A stretch of 24,569 nucleotides of DNA, from positions 1 to 24,569 of the forward strand of contig JBFHFS010000068.1 of NCBI GenBank assembly GCA_041583495.1, read 5' to 3'. How positions within the stretch are numbered: position 1 is the first letter of the stretch; each line of letters opens with the position of its first letter. Below are positions 1-8,081 of the stretch, piece by piece. The DNA is from JBFHFS01 sp041583495 (GTDB lineage: Bacteria > Bacteroidota > Bacteroidia > Bacteroidales > Marinilabiliaceae). The translations under genes were made by a program, and so were the position numbers. The notes under the pieces are model-generated. The model was not told the origin of the DNA and did not search any database. It saw only the letters and a program-made list of their open reading frames with translations.

Positions 1-2
1 AA

Positions 3-398
3 GTTGCGCCCGGAATTTCGGATACACCCATTTGCGGGATGGATTACTTCCCGACTTTTTTAGAGCTGGCCAACATAAAAAATTATAAGGAATTGCTCGA
101 TGGAAAAAGCCTGGTGCCCCTGTGGGAAGGGGAAAAGGAAGAAGAGCGTTCGCTGTTTTGGCACCTGGCAAGCGCCTATAAAGACCCTCCGTGTTCTATT
201 ATCCGCAAAGGAAAATGGAAGTTAATCCAGTTCTTGCTGGATGGAAAGGTGGAATTGTACAACCTGGAAGAAGACCTGAAAGAGAGCCAAAACCTGGCGG
301 AAGAAAATGAAGAAATAGTCAGGAGTTTACTAAATGAACTTGAAGACTGGCGAAAGGAAAATAAGGTACCACTTCCACCGGCTTCAATATTACCTTAA
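3..398 (+). CDS. S1 sulfatase, C-terminal part (cut by left edge)
   Basis: The reading frame is open to the left edge and begins V-A-P-G-I-S-D-T-P-I-C-G before the first Met at 39, so this is the tail of a longer gene and not a 119-residue protein. The segment D-T-P-I-C-G-M-D-Y-F-P-T-F-L-E-L-A is the conserved stretch that follows the metal-binding core in S1 arylsulfatases, and the end (R-K-G-K-W-K-L-I, then E-L-Y-N-L-E-E-D) is the usual C-terminal subdomain strand and its 'lies/neglects' loop. The catalytic formylglycine motif lies outside the window, so substrate and activity cannot be judged. The next sulfatase starts 27 bases downstream on the same strand, which suggests one operon for removing sulfate esters from a polysaccharide. 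Family assignment is firm; specificity is unknown. Confidence 0.88.
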   Translation, partial: VAPGISDTPICGMDYFPTFLELANIKNYKELLDGKSLVPLWEGEKEEERSLFWHLASAYKDPPCSIIRKGKWKLIQFLLDGKVELYNLEEDLKESQNLAEENEEIVRSLLNELEDWRKENKVPLPPASILP

Positions 399-425
399 AA
401 AAGAACCAGAAAAACGCTTAATTTT

Positions 426-1832
426 ATGCGTATTAGCAAATTATTACAAGTATTGAGTCTTTTCCTCATTGTGGGAATAGTATTGGCTTCATGTATGGGG
501 CCTGTGGCCAGTGAAGCCCCTCAAAAACCAAATGTCATAATGCTTATGGCAGATGACCTTGGGTGGGGCGATGTAGGGTTTAACGGCAATGAGGTTATTC
601 AGACACCGGGCCTGGATTCACTCGCATCCTCGGGTGTAATTTTCGATCGTTTTTATTCGGCGGCTCCTGTTTGCTCTCCCACACGTGGAAGTTGCTTAAC
701 GGGTCGACATCCCTTCCGCTATGGAATCTACTTTGCTAATGTCGGTTTTATGAAGGATCAGGAAATTACCCTGGCGGAGGTGTTAAAAATGGAAGGCTAT
801 ACCACCGGCCATTTTGGGAAATGGCACCTGGGTGCTATTTCAGATTCCCTTCCTGACGGCCGGCGTGGCGGTGCGGGGACAAAATTTCTGTCCACCCCCT
901 GGGATAATGGTTTCGATGAATGTTTCTCTACCGAACAGGCCGTGCCCACCTGGAATCCAATGATTAAACAGAAGCTAAAGACGCCAACCAGATATTGGAC
1001 CGGACCGGGAAGGTATGAAACAGAAAATCTGGAAGGAGACGATTCGCGGGTCATCATGGACCGGGTCCTTCCTTTTATTCAAAAAGCTGCCAGGAACAAA
1101 AAACCCTTTTTTACCGTTATCTGGTTTCACACCCCTCATGAGCCGGTTGTTGCAGGTCCTGAATACCTCGATATGTATAAGCAGTACGATGAAAACAAAC
1201 AACATTATTACGGTTGTATTACGGCAATGGATGAGCAAATAACCCGGTTGAATGAGGAGCTAAAAAAACTGGGCATTGATGAAAATACCCTGATTACGTT
1301 TTGTTCCGACAATGGTCCTGCAGGGGAAGGCGGAGGAGTTAGTCAACATCCGGGGAAAAGGCAGCAAGGAACCAGTGGTGGTTTTAGAGGTAGAAAAGGC
1401 TCTTTGTATGAAGGGGGAGTCAGGGTGCCGGCCTTTATGGTTTGGCCCGGTCAATTAGAGGCCAATAACCGGACCGCTTTCCCGGGTGTTACCAGCGATT
1501 ATTTTCCAACAATCTTGGGCCTTTTTGGCCAAAAAGTGCCGGGTAACCGGCCATTCGATGGCATCGATTTATTGAAAGCGCTAAAATCGAAGGAGGATCA
1601 GCGGGATGGGTTTATTGGATTCCAAAGTAAAAAACAAAAATCGTTGGTAACTCAGCAGTATAAGTTAATAACCATCGATGGTGAGGGGTTTGAGCTATTC
1701 GATTTGTTGAAGGACCCCAAAGAAACCAAAAACATTGCTGAGGCCCATCCCGAAGTAGTCGAGGAAATGAAAGAGCAACTGGACGAATGGGTGAAATCGT
1801 GCAAAAACAGCGACGAAGGAAATGATTACTAA
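426..1832 (+). CDS. Lipoprotein S1-family sulfatase
   Basis: A 468-residue formylglycine-dependent sulfatase. A signal peptide (residues 1-22) ends in the lipobox L-A-S-C with Cys23, so the enzyme is probably lipid-anchored in the periplasm or on the surface. Visible family features are the metal ligands Asp43-Asp44 in M-A-D-D-L-G-W-G, the maturation motif C83-S-P-T-R87 (Cys83 would become formylglycine), G-K-W-H-L-G, the H-T-P-H strand, and S-D-N-G-P carrying the second Asp/Asn metal ligand pair. Length is normal for the family. The motif is the canonical CxPxR type, so an anaerobic or aerobic sulfatase-maturating enzyme must be encoded elsewhere. It lies between two other sulfatase genes on the same strand. 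Activity is probably removal of a sulfate ester from a glycan; the sugar and position are not readable from sequence alone. Confidence 0.93.
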   Translation: MRISKLLQVLSLFLIVGIVLASCMGPVASEAPQKPNVIMLMADDLGWGDVGFNGNEVIQTPGLDSLASSGVIFDRFYSAAPVCSPTRGSCLTGRHPFRYGIYFANVGFMKDQEITLAEVLKMEGYTTGHFGKWHLGAISDSLPDGRRGGAGTKFLSTPWDNGFDECFSTEQAVPTWNPMIKQKLKTPTRYWTGPGRYETENLEGDDSRVIMDRVLPFIQKAARNKKPFFTVIWFHTPHEPVVAGPEYLDMYKQYDENKQHYYGCITAMDEQITRLNEELKKLGIDENTLITFCSDNGPAGEGGGVSQHPGKRQQGTSGGFRGRKGSLYEGGVRVPAFMVWPGQLEANNRTAFPGVTSDYFPTILGLFGQKVPGNRPFDGIDLLKALKSKEDQRDGFIGFQSKKQKSLVTQQYKLITIDGEGFELFDLLKDPKETKNIAEAHPEVVEEMKEQLDEWVKSCKNSDEGNDY

Positions 1833-1844
1833 TAATTAGGATTT

Positions 1845-1997
1845 GTGCTTGACGAGGTAGTGCTAAAAGTAGAAAATTCAAGGATATACAACGCCCGGAA
1901 TTTAGCAAGAGCTTCATCTTCATTTATTGAAGGGAAAACATATCCTGTCGAGGTGCTGAGAGGACAAGAGGGAATAACCATTGAGTTTGTTTTTTAA
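1845..1997 (+). pseudogene. Possible remnant of a PDZ-like C-terminus
   Basis: Directly after the double TAA stop of the sulfatase, the same frame continues open (from 1836) and reads V-L-D-E-V-V-L-K-V-E-N-S-R-I-Y-N-A-R-N-L-A-R-A from a GTG at 1845, then E-G-K-T-Y-P-V-E-V-L-R, and ends in I-T-I-E-F-V-F-stop. The pattern 'D-V-hydrophobic-x-V-x-x-x-x-I-x-N-A-R-x-L-A-R-A ... G-K-T-x-x-V-x-V-L-R-G' resembles the last half of a PDZ domain as found in HtrA-like or retropepsin-like proteins. No upstream half is present, so if real it is a gene fragment. A short native protein with a GTG start is the alternative. The resemblance is from memory of the fold pattern, not an alignment. Confidence 0.35.
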
Positions 1998-2087
1998 CCT
2001 ACAACCATTCCCTGATGAAGATGGAAACGGAATGATCTAATTCTCCAAAACTCATTTAGAAAGTGAAAATTAATGGTAAGACTTAAA

Positions 2088-3467
2088 ATGAAAAAAATTA
2101 CTTCAACGCTGTTACTGCTATTGTTTTGTACAACCATTGTACTGGCACAAAACAAAGCCCCAAATTTTCTTATTGTACTCGGCGATGATATTAGCGCATC
2201 CAATATTGGTTGTTATGGCTCGGTAAATAAAAATACGACCCCAAATATCGACCAGTTGGCAGAAGAGGGCATTCGTTTTACAAATATGTTCGTGGCTGAG
2301 GCCATGTGTGCCACCACCCGCGCCGAATTATATACCGGTTTGTCGCCCTATAAAAACGGGTGCACTGTCAATCATGCTGCCACCAAAACAGGGACCTTAA
2401 GTATTGTTCAGCATCTGGAGAAACTGGGCTATCGTGTGGGATTGACAGGGAAACGGCATTTTAGTCCAAAATCAGTATACCCTTTTGAGTTTATTGATGG
2501 GTTTGAAAAAAATTGTAATCACTTTGGAAAAGCTCCTGAAAATTGGGATGGGGTAGAAGAATTTATGACCCGTGACCCAGCCCAGCCCTTTTGTTTGATA
2601 ATTTGCTCGATCCATGCTCATTCTCCCTGGGATGCCGGAGAGGCTTCTTTTTGGAATACGGATGAAATAGTACTCCCAAAGAACTTAGTAGATACAAAGG
2701 AAACCAGACATTACTACCGTGAGTACCTTGCCGAAATCAGGTTGTTCGATGAACAGGTTGGAAAAGCCAGGGCCATGCTCAATAAATACAAGCTGAATGA
2801 AAATACCGCACTTATTGTTTTAGATGAAAATGGGGTGGGAATGCCCGGTGGAAAATGGACAACCTACGATTTAGGGGTACGCTCGGCATGTGTGATGAAA
2901 TGGCCAAAACCCTATCAGGCAAACATGGTAACTGAAGCCATTGCCCAATACTGCGATATCTTACCCACATTGATTGATGCTGCCGGAGGCGAAATCCCTG
3001 CTGCATTCGATGGAAAAAGCCTGCTCCCGGTTATTAGCGGACAAACTAAAGAACACCGCGAAATGGCATTTTTTGTTTACAATAATGGACCTGAAGGACC
3101 TCCTTTTGCATCCCGTGCCGTAACCGATGGGCGCTATAAATTGATATGGACATTAACACCCCAAAACTTGTATGCTATTCGTACGATTAATGGTTTCGAT
3201 TATTTTCATGTCGATAAAATGGAAGATAGACATGTGCGTAAAATGTATCTTTCATGGCTGACCAAAGCCGGGTATGACAACCATGCAAGAGACATTGTGC
3301 GGCGTTTCAGACAGCGTCCGGAATTTCAACTCTTTGACCTGAAGAAGGATCCGGAAGAGATGAACAACCTGGCAGGTAATCCGGAATACGAATCGAAGGT
3401 AAATCAGCTTAAAGAATCCATCAAAATCTGGATGGAAGCACAGGGCGATGAATTTGTAGTTCATTAG
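2088..3467 (+). CDS. Secreted sulfamidase-like S1 sulfatase, variant motif
   Basis: A 459-residue sulfatase when started at the Met at 2088; that start places a clean signal peptide M-K-K-I-T-S-T-L-L-L... ending V-L-A-Q, whereas the earlier Met at 2073 adds five charged residues. The layout matches the heparan N-sulfatase-like branch of S1: Asp33-Asp34 metal ligands, G-K-R-H-F-S-P-K-S-V-Y-P-F-E where relatives carry G-K-T-H-x-G-P, and E-N-G ... G-G-K-W-T-T-Y-D-L-G in the position where relatives have E-Q-G-N ... A-K-W-T-C-Y-D. The active-site motif is C74-A-T-T-R78, with Thr in place of the usual Pro or Ala. The Cys and Arg needed for formylglycine formation are kept. It lies downstream of another sulfatase and is probably in the same unit. 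Substrate is inferred only at branch level. Confidence 0.88.
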   Translation: MKKITSTLLLLLFCTTIVLAQNKAPNFLIVLGDDISASNIGCYGSVNKNTTPNIDQLAEEGIRFTNMFVAEAMCATTRAELYTGLSPYKNGCTVNHAATKTGTLSIVQHLEKLGYRVGLTGKRHFSPKSVYPFEFIDGFEKNCNHFGKAPENWDGVEEFMTRDPAQPFCLIICSIHAHSPWDAGEASFWNTDEIVLPKNLVDTKETRHYYREYLAEIRLFDEQVGKARAMLNKYKLNENTALIVLDENGVGMPGGKWTTYDLGVRSACVMKWPKPYQANMVTEAIAQYCDILPTLIDAAGGEIPAAFDGKSLLPVISGQTKEHREMAFFVYNNGPEGPPFASRAVTDGRYKLIWTLTPQNLYAIRTINGFDYFHVDKMEDRHVRKMYLSWLTKAGYDNHARDIVRRFRQRPEFQLFDLKKDPEEMNNLAGNPEYESKVNQLKESIKIWMEAQGDEFVVH

Positions 3468-3492
3468 AAAGGAAAGGAAAATTCAACCACCT

Positions 3493-3789
3493 ATGAAATT
3501 ATTGGATTGTATTTTCGCTTTTGCAGTTTTAACGGTCGTTGCCTGTAACCCCAAAAGTGAAAAGTCGGAGTGAAAAAATTGAATGTTCGCAAATACCGAT
3601 GATGGATGGAAACCAAGGGTTCTGTATGTTGCAACAGGTGTAAATTTCACAGGCGGTAATACCAGCTGCCCATGTGTTTTAGGTATTAAAAAATCACATA
3701 AGTAATTAGTCGGTAATGATTTAGTGGATTGTGAAAGGGGCCATTGGGGGAGTCCTGAAAAAGCATTAGTGAACAAAGTGATCCTTTAA
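3493..3789 (+). pseudogene. Decayed lipoprotein gene in the 339-base gap
   Basis: The gap between the sulfatase (stop 3467) and the next gene holds a 26-codon frame from ATG 3493 that encodes a textbook lipoprotein leader, M-K-L-L-D-C-I-F-A-F-A-V-L-T-V-V-A-C-N-P-K, then stops at 3571. The same frame is broken only by stops at 3571, 3580 and 3703 until 3787, and it carries protein-like stretches such as D-D-G-W-K-P-R-V-L-Y-V-A-T-G-V-N-F and E-R-G-H-W-G-S-P-E-K-A-L-V. This fits a former secreted enzyme that has been shortened and mutated. I do not recognise the original family. A functional micro-lipoprotein of 26 residues is possible but less likely. Confidence 0.35.
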
Positions 3790-3806
3790 GACTAAATGAA
3801 ATAAAT

Positions 3807-5402
3807 ATGAATAAACAAATTTATTTTTTTCTAACAGTGTGCCTGACCATACCAGGTTTATCCTGTAATCATCAAAATAAACAGGGAGCCGATTCCAGAA
3901 AAACTGAAGCCTGGGTAATAGATTCTCAGGAGGAATGGCAATCGCATACAGCCGGTCAAACAAACCTGAACATTGCCGGAGGTAAAGCAGAGCCCAGCGA
4001 CAGTGTGGCATCGTTTCAAAGCACGCTAAAAAAATTTGCGAAAAAGCGATCGGTAAAATCCATTACTCTATCCCAGTCGCCTGAATGGTTAAACTGGAAT
4101 CCGGTGGCGAATATTGGCCCCTCTAACCTGGGGGATGCCCCGGTGGCTTTGCAAATTGGGGAGGGCAATTACTGGATGTTTGGCAGATATGGAAAAAGCC
4201 AAAGTCAGAATATAGGAACTTTTCAGGGTGAAGAGGCTACCCTGGATGGGTTTGATATTCCTTTAAAAACGACCCCTTTCGAAAACCAATATGATGCCCC
4301 CGGAGGCCTGAAGCCCGGACTGGGTGGGTATCACGCATGGCAAAGCAAGGACATGGTGAATTGGGTGCACCATGGCCCGGTATCTGAAAAATTCTCTAAA
4401 TGGGTAACTACGGCCGAATACGTGGATGGGAAACTCTACTTATATTACGACTTCCCCAACGACCAGGATCCCCACCTGTACATCGATGAAGATTTAACCG
4501 ACGGTGTCCCGGGAAAAAATATGGGAATGGCCTTCCATGACCCATCGCATGGTTCCGACTGCGCCGTTATCCGCGATCTTGAAGGTAATTTTCATCTTAT
4601 TGTAGAAGATTGGTCGCCCATCGATGCCTCCACGCATGCCTGGGACTCTCCTTTGGCGGTGCATGCCGTTAGCGAGGATGGCATTAATGATTTTGAAATT
4701 CTGAATCCGCCGGTGGATGAACGTACCAAACCCACTGGAAAATTTGCAGAATACGTTCATCCGCACTGGCATGCCGAAGATCCGGAGAACTATCCCGGCA
4801 AAGCGGCTCCGGTGGATGTTCCTCAGCACAAGGTGAAAGCAGGCGATATCCGTGCTTTTGCTAAATACGAAATCCACGAGCCGGAGCAGAATGCTTATGG
4901 CGATTGGGCGTCAATCTCTGTTGGGGGACAATACTATTTGTTCTGCGATTTTGATCCTGCCGGTAGCCATAGCAAAGAAGGTATGAGTGTGGCCTGGTTT
5001 ACTTCCGACGATATCCATAAACCGTTTTCCTTTTGCAGTAATATTGGGCAGGGACATCCCGATCCGGATGTGATGTTTGCCGAAGATCAGTTTTACTTAT
5101 TGACACAGACAAATTTTGATTATGTCAGCCCGGGACCATGGGTGGAAACCGTTGAAGTGCGTGTGGGGGTGGATACAACAAACGATGGGGCCATAGACCA
5201 TTGGGGCGATTGGCAAGAGGTGAAAGAACAATATGATTATATGGAAGGGTTTGCCAAACAGGTACAAAAGACCCCCGCGACACTTGATCTTTCAGGTCTT
5301 CCTGAAGGATATAACTTCCAGTTTGAGGTTAAGATCAAAGATTCCACTGAAAACGAATCAAAACCAATCCTCGATAAAGTGGTGGTTTTGTTTGGGGAGT
5401 AA
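3807..5402 (+). CDS. Lipoprotein with GH43-like beta-propeller
   Basis: A 531-residue protein with signal peptide and lipobox P-G-L-S-C (Cys20), so probably membrane-anchored. After a variable linker (about residues 21-85), blade-like repeats follow: G-D-A-P-V-A-L ... Y-W-M-F-G-R-Y, H-A-W-Q-S-K-D-M-V-N-W-V-H-H-G-P, Y-V-D-G-K-L-Y-L-Y-Y-D, S-D-C-A-V-I-R-D-L-E-G-N-F-H-L, W-A-S-I-S-V-G-G-Q-Y-Y-L-F, and H-P-D-P-D-V-M-F-A-E-D-Q-F-Y-L. The 'S-x-D-x-x-x-W' and 'G-x-x-Y-L-Y/F' signatures are those of five-bladed propeller glycosidases of the GH43/GH32/GH117 type. A C-terminal segment (about 445-531) with D-T-T-N-D-G-A-I-D-H-W looks like a small beta-sandwich or calcium-binding tail. Its position after sulfatases suggests action on a desulfated glycan. 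The exact GH family and catalytic acids are not certain. Confidence 0.7.
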   Translation: MNKQIYFFLTVCLTIPGLSCNHQNKQGADSRKTEAWVIDSQEEWQSHTAGQTNLNIAGGKAEPSDSVASFQSTLKKFAKKRSVKSITLSQSPEWLNWNPVANIGPSNLGDAPVALQIGEGNYWMFGRYGKSQSQNIGTFQGEEATLDGFDIPLKTTPFENQYDAPGGLKPGLGGYHAWQSKDMVNWVHHGPVSEKFSKWVTTAEYVDGKLYLYYDFPNDQDPHLYIDEDLTDGVPGKNMGMAFHDPSHGSDCAVIRDLEGNFHLIVEDWSPIDASTHAWDSPLAVHAVSEDGINDFEILNPPVDERTKPTGKFAEYVHPHWHAEDPENYPGKAAPVDVPQHKVKAGDIRAFAKYEIHEPEQNAYGDWASISVGGQYYLFCDFDPAGSHSKEGMSVAWFTSDDIHKPFSFCSNIGQGHPDPDVMFAEDQFYLLTQTNFDYVSPGPWVETVEVRVGVDTTNDGAIDHWGDWQEVKEQYDYMEGFAKQVQKTPATLDLSGLPEGYNFQFEVKIKDSTENESKPILDKVVVLFGE

Positions 5403-5447
5403 TGGTTCATTTTCTTATTAAACCAATGAATTTGTGGCCCTCTTTCT

Positions 5448-5498
5448 TAACTTTGCTGTATCCCATCACCGTTATAATAAAGATGACTCTTACCTTTG
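5448..5498 (+). promoter_or_regulatory. Two tandem -7 elements before nitroreductase gene
   Basis: TAACTTTG at 5448-5455 and TACCTTTG at 5491-5498 both match the Bacteroidota -7 consensus TAnnTTTG. Neither has a clear TTTG at the preferred 19-21 base distance (a TTTG at 5431 is only 13 bases from the first), so these are -7 matches only. They lie 130-180 bases before the chosen start at 5629. A short inverted repeat GGGAGC/GCTCCC (about 5591-5610) falls in the predicted leader. Confidence 0.4.
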
Positions 5499-5628
5499 AG
5501 GGAAGGAAATTAAGCTTCTCATTACTATGGCCACAACAGGTGGTTGGGGGGCTGCTTTTTTTTCTTCGAAATTATGAAATTATAATGTGGGGGAGCTGGA
5601 AAAGGCTCCCTCGAAAAATGATAGACCC

Positions 5629-6375
5629 ATGCTTGATGTTTTATTGAATCACAGAACGATTAGAAAATACAAGGAACAACCTGTGGAGGAGCCCCTGCTC
5701 AACAAGGTCCTGGAGGCCGGCATTCGTGCTTCAACAACTGGTAATATGCAGGTTTATAGCGTAGTGGTGACCCGTGATGAGAAGATGAAAGAGGCTCTGG
5801 CCCCTTGTCATTTTAATCAGCCGGTATTTAAGCAGGCGCCTGTTTCATTGACCTTTTGTGCCGACTTTAACCGCTTTAATAAGTGGTGCCGTCAGCGGCA
5901 GGCAGAACCCGGCTACGACAATTTCCTCTCCTTTTTTACGGCTGCCATTGATGCGTTGCTGTTGGCCCAGAATGTATGCGTGGCTGCCGAAGCCGAGGGG
6001 TTGGGCATTTGCTATTTGGGTACCGTGACCTATAATGCCGACAAGATTATCGAGATATTACAGTTGCCCCGAGGCGTGGTGCCCGTGGCCACCATCACTC
6101 TGGGCTTTCCCGATGAAGAGCCTTCTCTGACCGATCGCCTGCCCCTTGAGGCCATCGTGCATAACGAGACCTACAAGGACTATACCCCCGGGGATATCGA
6201 TCGGTTTTATGAACCCAAAGAAGCGTTGGCCGAAAACAAACAGTTTGTGGTCGAGAACAACAAAGAGACTTTGGCCCAGGTGTTTACCGATATCCGCTAT
6301 AAAAAGGGCGACAACGAACATTTTAGTGGCGTCCTGCTGGAGGTCCTGAAAAAACAGGGCTTTCTGTCGGAATAA
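5629..6375 (+). CDS. Nitroreductase family protein (NfsA/FRP-like)
   Basis: A flavin-dependent NAD(P)H oxidoreductase of 248 residues from ATG 5629. This start gives M-L-D-V-L-L-N-H-R-T-I-R-K-Y-K, the standard opening of nitroreductases in which the H-R-T-I-R-K-Y segment binds FMN phosphate; a GTG at 5587 would add 14 residues without family support. Further family features are A-S-T-T-G-N-M-Q-V-Y-S-V, a long helix A-A-I-D-A-L-L-L-A-Q-N-V-C-V-A-A-E-A-E-G, and L-G-I-C-Y-L-G-T-V followed by V-A-T-I-T-L-G-F-P. The C-terminal extension (L-E-A-I-V-H ... Y-T-P-G-D-I-D-R-F-Y) is of the NfsA/flavin reductase P type. The true substrate (nitroaromatic, quinone, free flavin) cannot be read. It is convergent with the next gene, 36 bases away. 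Confidence 0.9.
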   Translation: MLDVLLNHRTIRKYKEQPVEEPLLNKVLEAGIRASTTGNMQVYSVVVTRDEKMKEALAPCHFNQPVFKQAPVSLTFCADFNRFNKWCRQRQAEPGYDNFLSFFTAAIDALLLAQNVCVAAEAEGLGICYLGTVTYNADKIIEILQLPRGVVPVATITLGFPDEEPSLTDRLPLEAIVHNETYKDYTPGDIDRFYEPKEALAENKQFVVENNKETLAQVFTDIRYKKGDNEHFSGVLLEVLKKQGFLSE

Positions 6376-6411
6376 ATCAGAGCTAAATTAGGGTATAGAC
6401 GGCCTGATGGA

Positions 6412-7506
6412 TTATTGTTTTTCTATGACCTGAGGTTCAAAGGAAACCTTCATACGCTCGCCCAGCTCCGTTAGATCCTTAACCACTGCCGGAAGAAGAG
6501 GAATGCCATGGGCCAGTCGTTCCTGTTCCATGGCCCTTTCCGGATCTCCGGGAATCAACACTTTTTGATTGGGGTCGATGGGTTCCGACTGACGAAATCT
6601 TTTGATCCAGTTGTCCATGTGTGCCTTGAACTCGGCGGCCGGCCTAAAGGCATCCACACGCATGGCCCCCACAAAATGGCCTATCCCTTCTCCAACAGGG
6701 TTGGCCGGTGGTTCCAGAAAGGCAACAAATGGGGGCACCCAGGGCCCATAGTTGGCCCCGGATAAAACCGCTGAAAAGATATCTACCCAGGCCCCAAGGC
6801 AATAGCCCTTATGGCTTCCGTGGATGCGGTCGCTCCCCAGGGGCAGCATGCCACCACCTTTTTTGAGAATGGCTGCATCGGTCGATGAATGACCATCTTT
6901 ATCCTGTGCCCACCCTTCGGGAATGTTTTCGCCTTTCCGTTGCAATACCTCCAGCTTTCCGTTGGCCACGGGTGTGGTGGCCATGTCCATAACAAAGGGC
7001 GGTTCAGTCATCGCCGGGATGGCTACCGCAATGGGATTGGTGCCCAGCATATGGCTTTTTGAGAAGGTGGGAGAGACCAGTGCACTGGCATTGGTCATGG
7101 CCATCCCAATCATGTCGTGTTCCAACCCCAGCATGGCATGATAACCGGCAATCCCGAAATGATTCGAGTTGCGAATGGCTACCCAGCCGGTGCCTGCCAT
7201 GCGTGCTTTCTCGATGGCCAGCTCCATGGCCTTATGCGCGACCACCAGTCCGGCTCCCTTGTCGCCGTCCATCACCGCAGTCGAAGGGGTTTCATGGACA
7301 ATACGAGGCGAGGGCGCTGCATTGAGCCGGCCCTTTTCCCAAAGCCGGACGTAACCGTTGAGGCGGGCTACGCCATGCGAATCCACGCCCCTGAGATCGG
7401 CGGCATTGAGAACACGGGCAGCAATCTCAGCCTGTTCGGCCGGGGCTCCCATCTTTAAAAAGATCTCTTTAGTGAAACTTTTTAGATATGTAGAGGAATA
7501 CGACAT
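6412..7506 (-). CDS. Malate/L-lactate dehydrogenase family oxidoreductase (Ldh_2)
   Basis: A 364-residue NAD(P)H-dependent 2-hydroxyacid/2-ketoacid oxidoreductase of the Ldh_2 fold, the family of YbiC, ComC, AllD and DpkA. Motifs visible are A-A-D-L-R-G-V-D-S-H-G-V-A-R (the catalytic His is in S-H-G), I-R-N-S-N-H-F-G-I-A-G-Y, L-G-T-N-P-I-A-V-A-I-P, F-V-M-D-M-A-T-T, and G-S-H-K-G-Y near residue 240. Length is typical and no signal peptide is present, so it is cytoplasmic. The substrate could be malate, sulfolactate, ureidoglycolate or an imine; members cannot be told apart by eye. It is transcribed alone from a recognisable promoter at 7538-7570 and converges on the nitroreductase gene. Confidence 0.9.
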   Translation of the reverse strand: MSYSSTYLKSFTKEIFLKMGAPAEQAEIAARVLNAADLRGVDSHGVARLNGYVRLWEKGRLNAAPSPRIVHETPSTAVMDGDKGAGLVVAHKAMELAIEKARMAGTGWVAIRNSNHFGIAGYHAMLGLEHDMIGMAMTNASALVSPTFSKSHMLGTNPIAVAIPAMTEPPFVMDMATTPVANGKLEVLQRKGENIPEGWAQDKDGHSSTDAAILKKGGGMLPLGSDRIHGSHKGYCLGAWVDIFSAVLSGANYGPWVPPFVAFLEPPANPVGEGIGHFVGAMRVDAFRPAAEFKAHMDNWIKRFRQSEPIDPNQKVLIPGDPERAMEQERLAHGIPLLPAVVKDLTELGERMKVSFEPQVIEKQ

Positions 7507-7537
7507 GAGTATGTTTTCTTATCTTGATACAAAATTG

Positions 7538-7570
7538 CAAAGGTATATTTTTTAGCTGTTTCCTGCGCAA
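7538..7570 (-). promoter_or_regulatory. Bacteroidota-type promoter for the Ldh_2 gene
   Basis: On the minus strand TACCTTTG (7538-7545) matches the -7 consensus TAnnTTTG, and TTG (7568-7570) lies 22 bases upstream as a candidate -33 element. The -7 element is 32 bases before the start codon at 7506. Confidence 0.55.
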
Positions 7571-7652
7571 CCATTCGCGGGGATGGCCGTCATTATTGTA
7601 AATGTTCCCTTTTTTTTATGGAATATTCATACGTTCTAAACAATGAAAACAA

Positions 7653-8081
7653 ATGAGAGCACTATTTTTTGTTTTTGGCCTCCTTCCCTTATTCTTTGTG
7701 TTAGGTTCCTGCAACCGTTATGATCCCGATCCACCTTCTTGTGATTATGAGGTGATGGTGGATGAGGCCTTGTATAAAAATGGCTCCTCCGGGCAATTCA
7801 CTCTTTCGGATGTGAAGATCGTCGGGGATTGTTTAACTCTTTCGGTGACCGCATCGGGCTGCTCGGGTGACACCTGGGAGCTTAAGATGGTTGATTCCGG
7901 GGCTATTGCTGAATCTTATCCGGTACAACGGTATATGAGGTTGTTGTTAAAAAATGATGAGTTGTGTGATGCGGTCATCACCAAAAAGGTTTCGTTCGAT
8001 TTGAGGCCTATCCGGGTCGGCGGGGATAAGATTATCATCCATCTTAAGGATTGGGATCCATCGTTGCTGTATACTTATTGA
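7653..8081 (+). CDS. Small hypothetical lipoprotein
   Basis: A 142-residue protein I do not recognise. The N-terminus M-R-A-L-F-F-V-F-G-L-L-P-L-F-F-V-L-G-S-C is a lipoprotein signal with Cys20 as the anchor. The mature part is about 120 residues, rich in beta strands (F-T-L-S-D-V-K-I-V-G-D-C-L-T-L-S-V), and has four further cysteines that could form two disulfides. It ends with K-I-I-I-H-L-K-D-W-D-P-S. The size and strand pattern suggest a single beta-sandwich domain. It precedes the serpin lipoprotein by 169 bases on the same strand, so the two may share the cell envelope and perhaps a transcript. Function is unknown. Confidence 0.75.
   Translation: MRALFFVFGLLPLFFVLGSCNRYDPDPPSCDYEVMVDEALYKNGSSGQFTLSDVKIVGDCLTLSVTASGCSGDTWELKMVDSGAIAESYPVQRYMRLLLKNDELCDAVITKKVSFDLRPIRVGGDKIIIHLKDWDPSLLYTY

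Noticed and set aside
1..5402. Complete polysaccharide utilisation locus
   Set aside because: No SusC/SusD pair, sensor or anti-sigma factor is in the window, so only a sulfatase and glycosidase block can be claimed.
5402..5647. 81-codon plus-strand frame between the propeller gene and the nitroreductase
   Set aside because: It overlaps the nitroreductase start in another frame, spans two promoter-like elements and has no family features.
7059..7458. Several overlapping plus-strand frames opposite the Ldh_2 gene
   Set aside because: The minus-strand protein has full family motifs across this span; the plus-strand frames have none.
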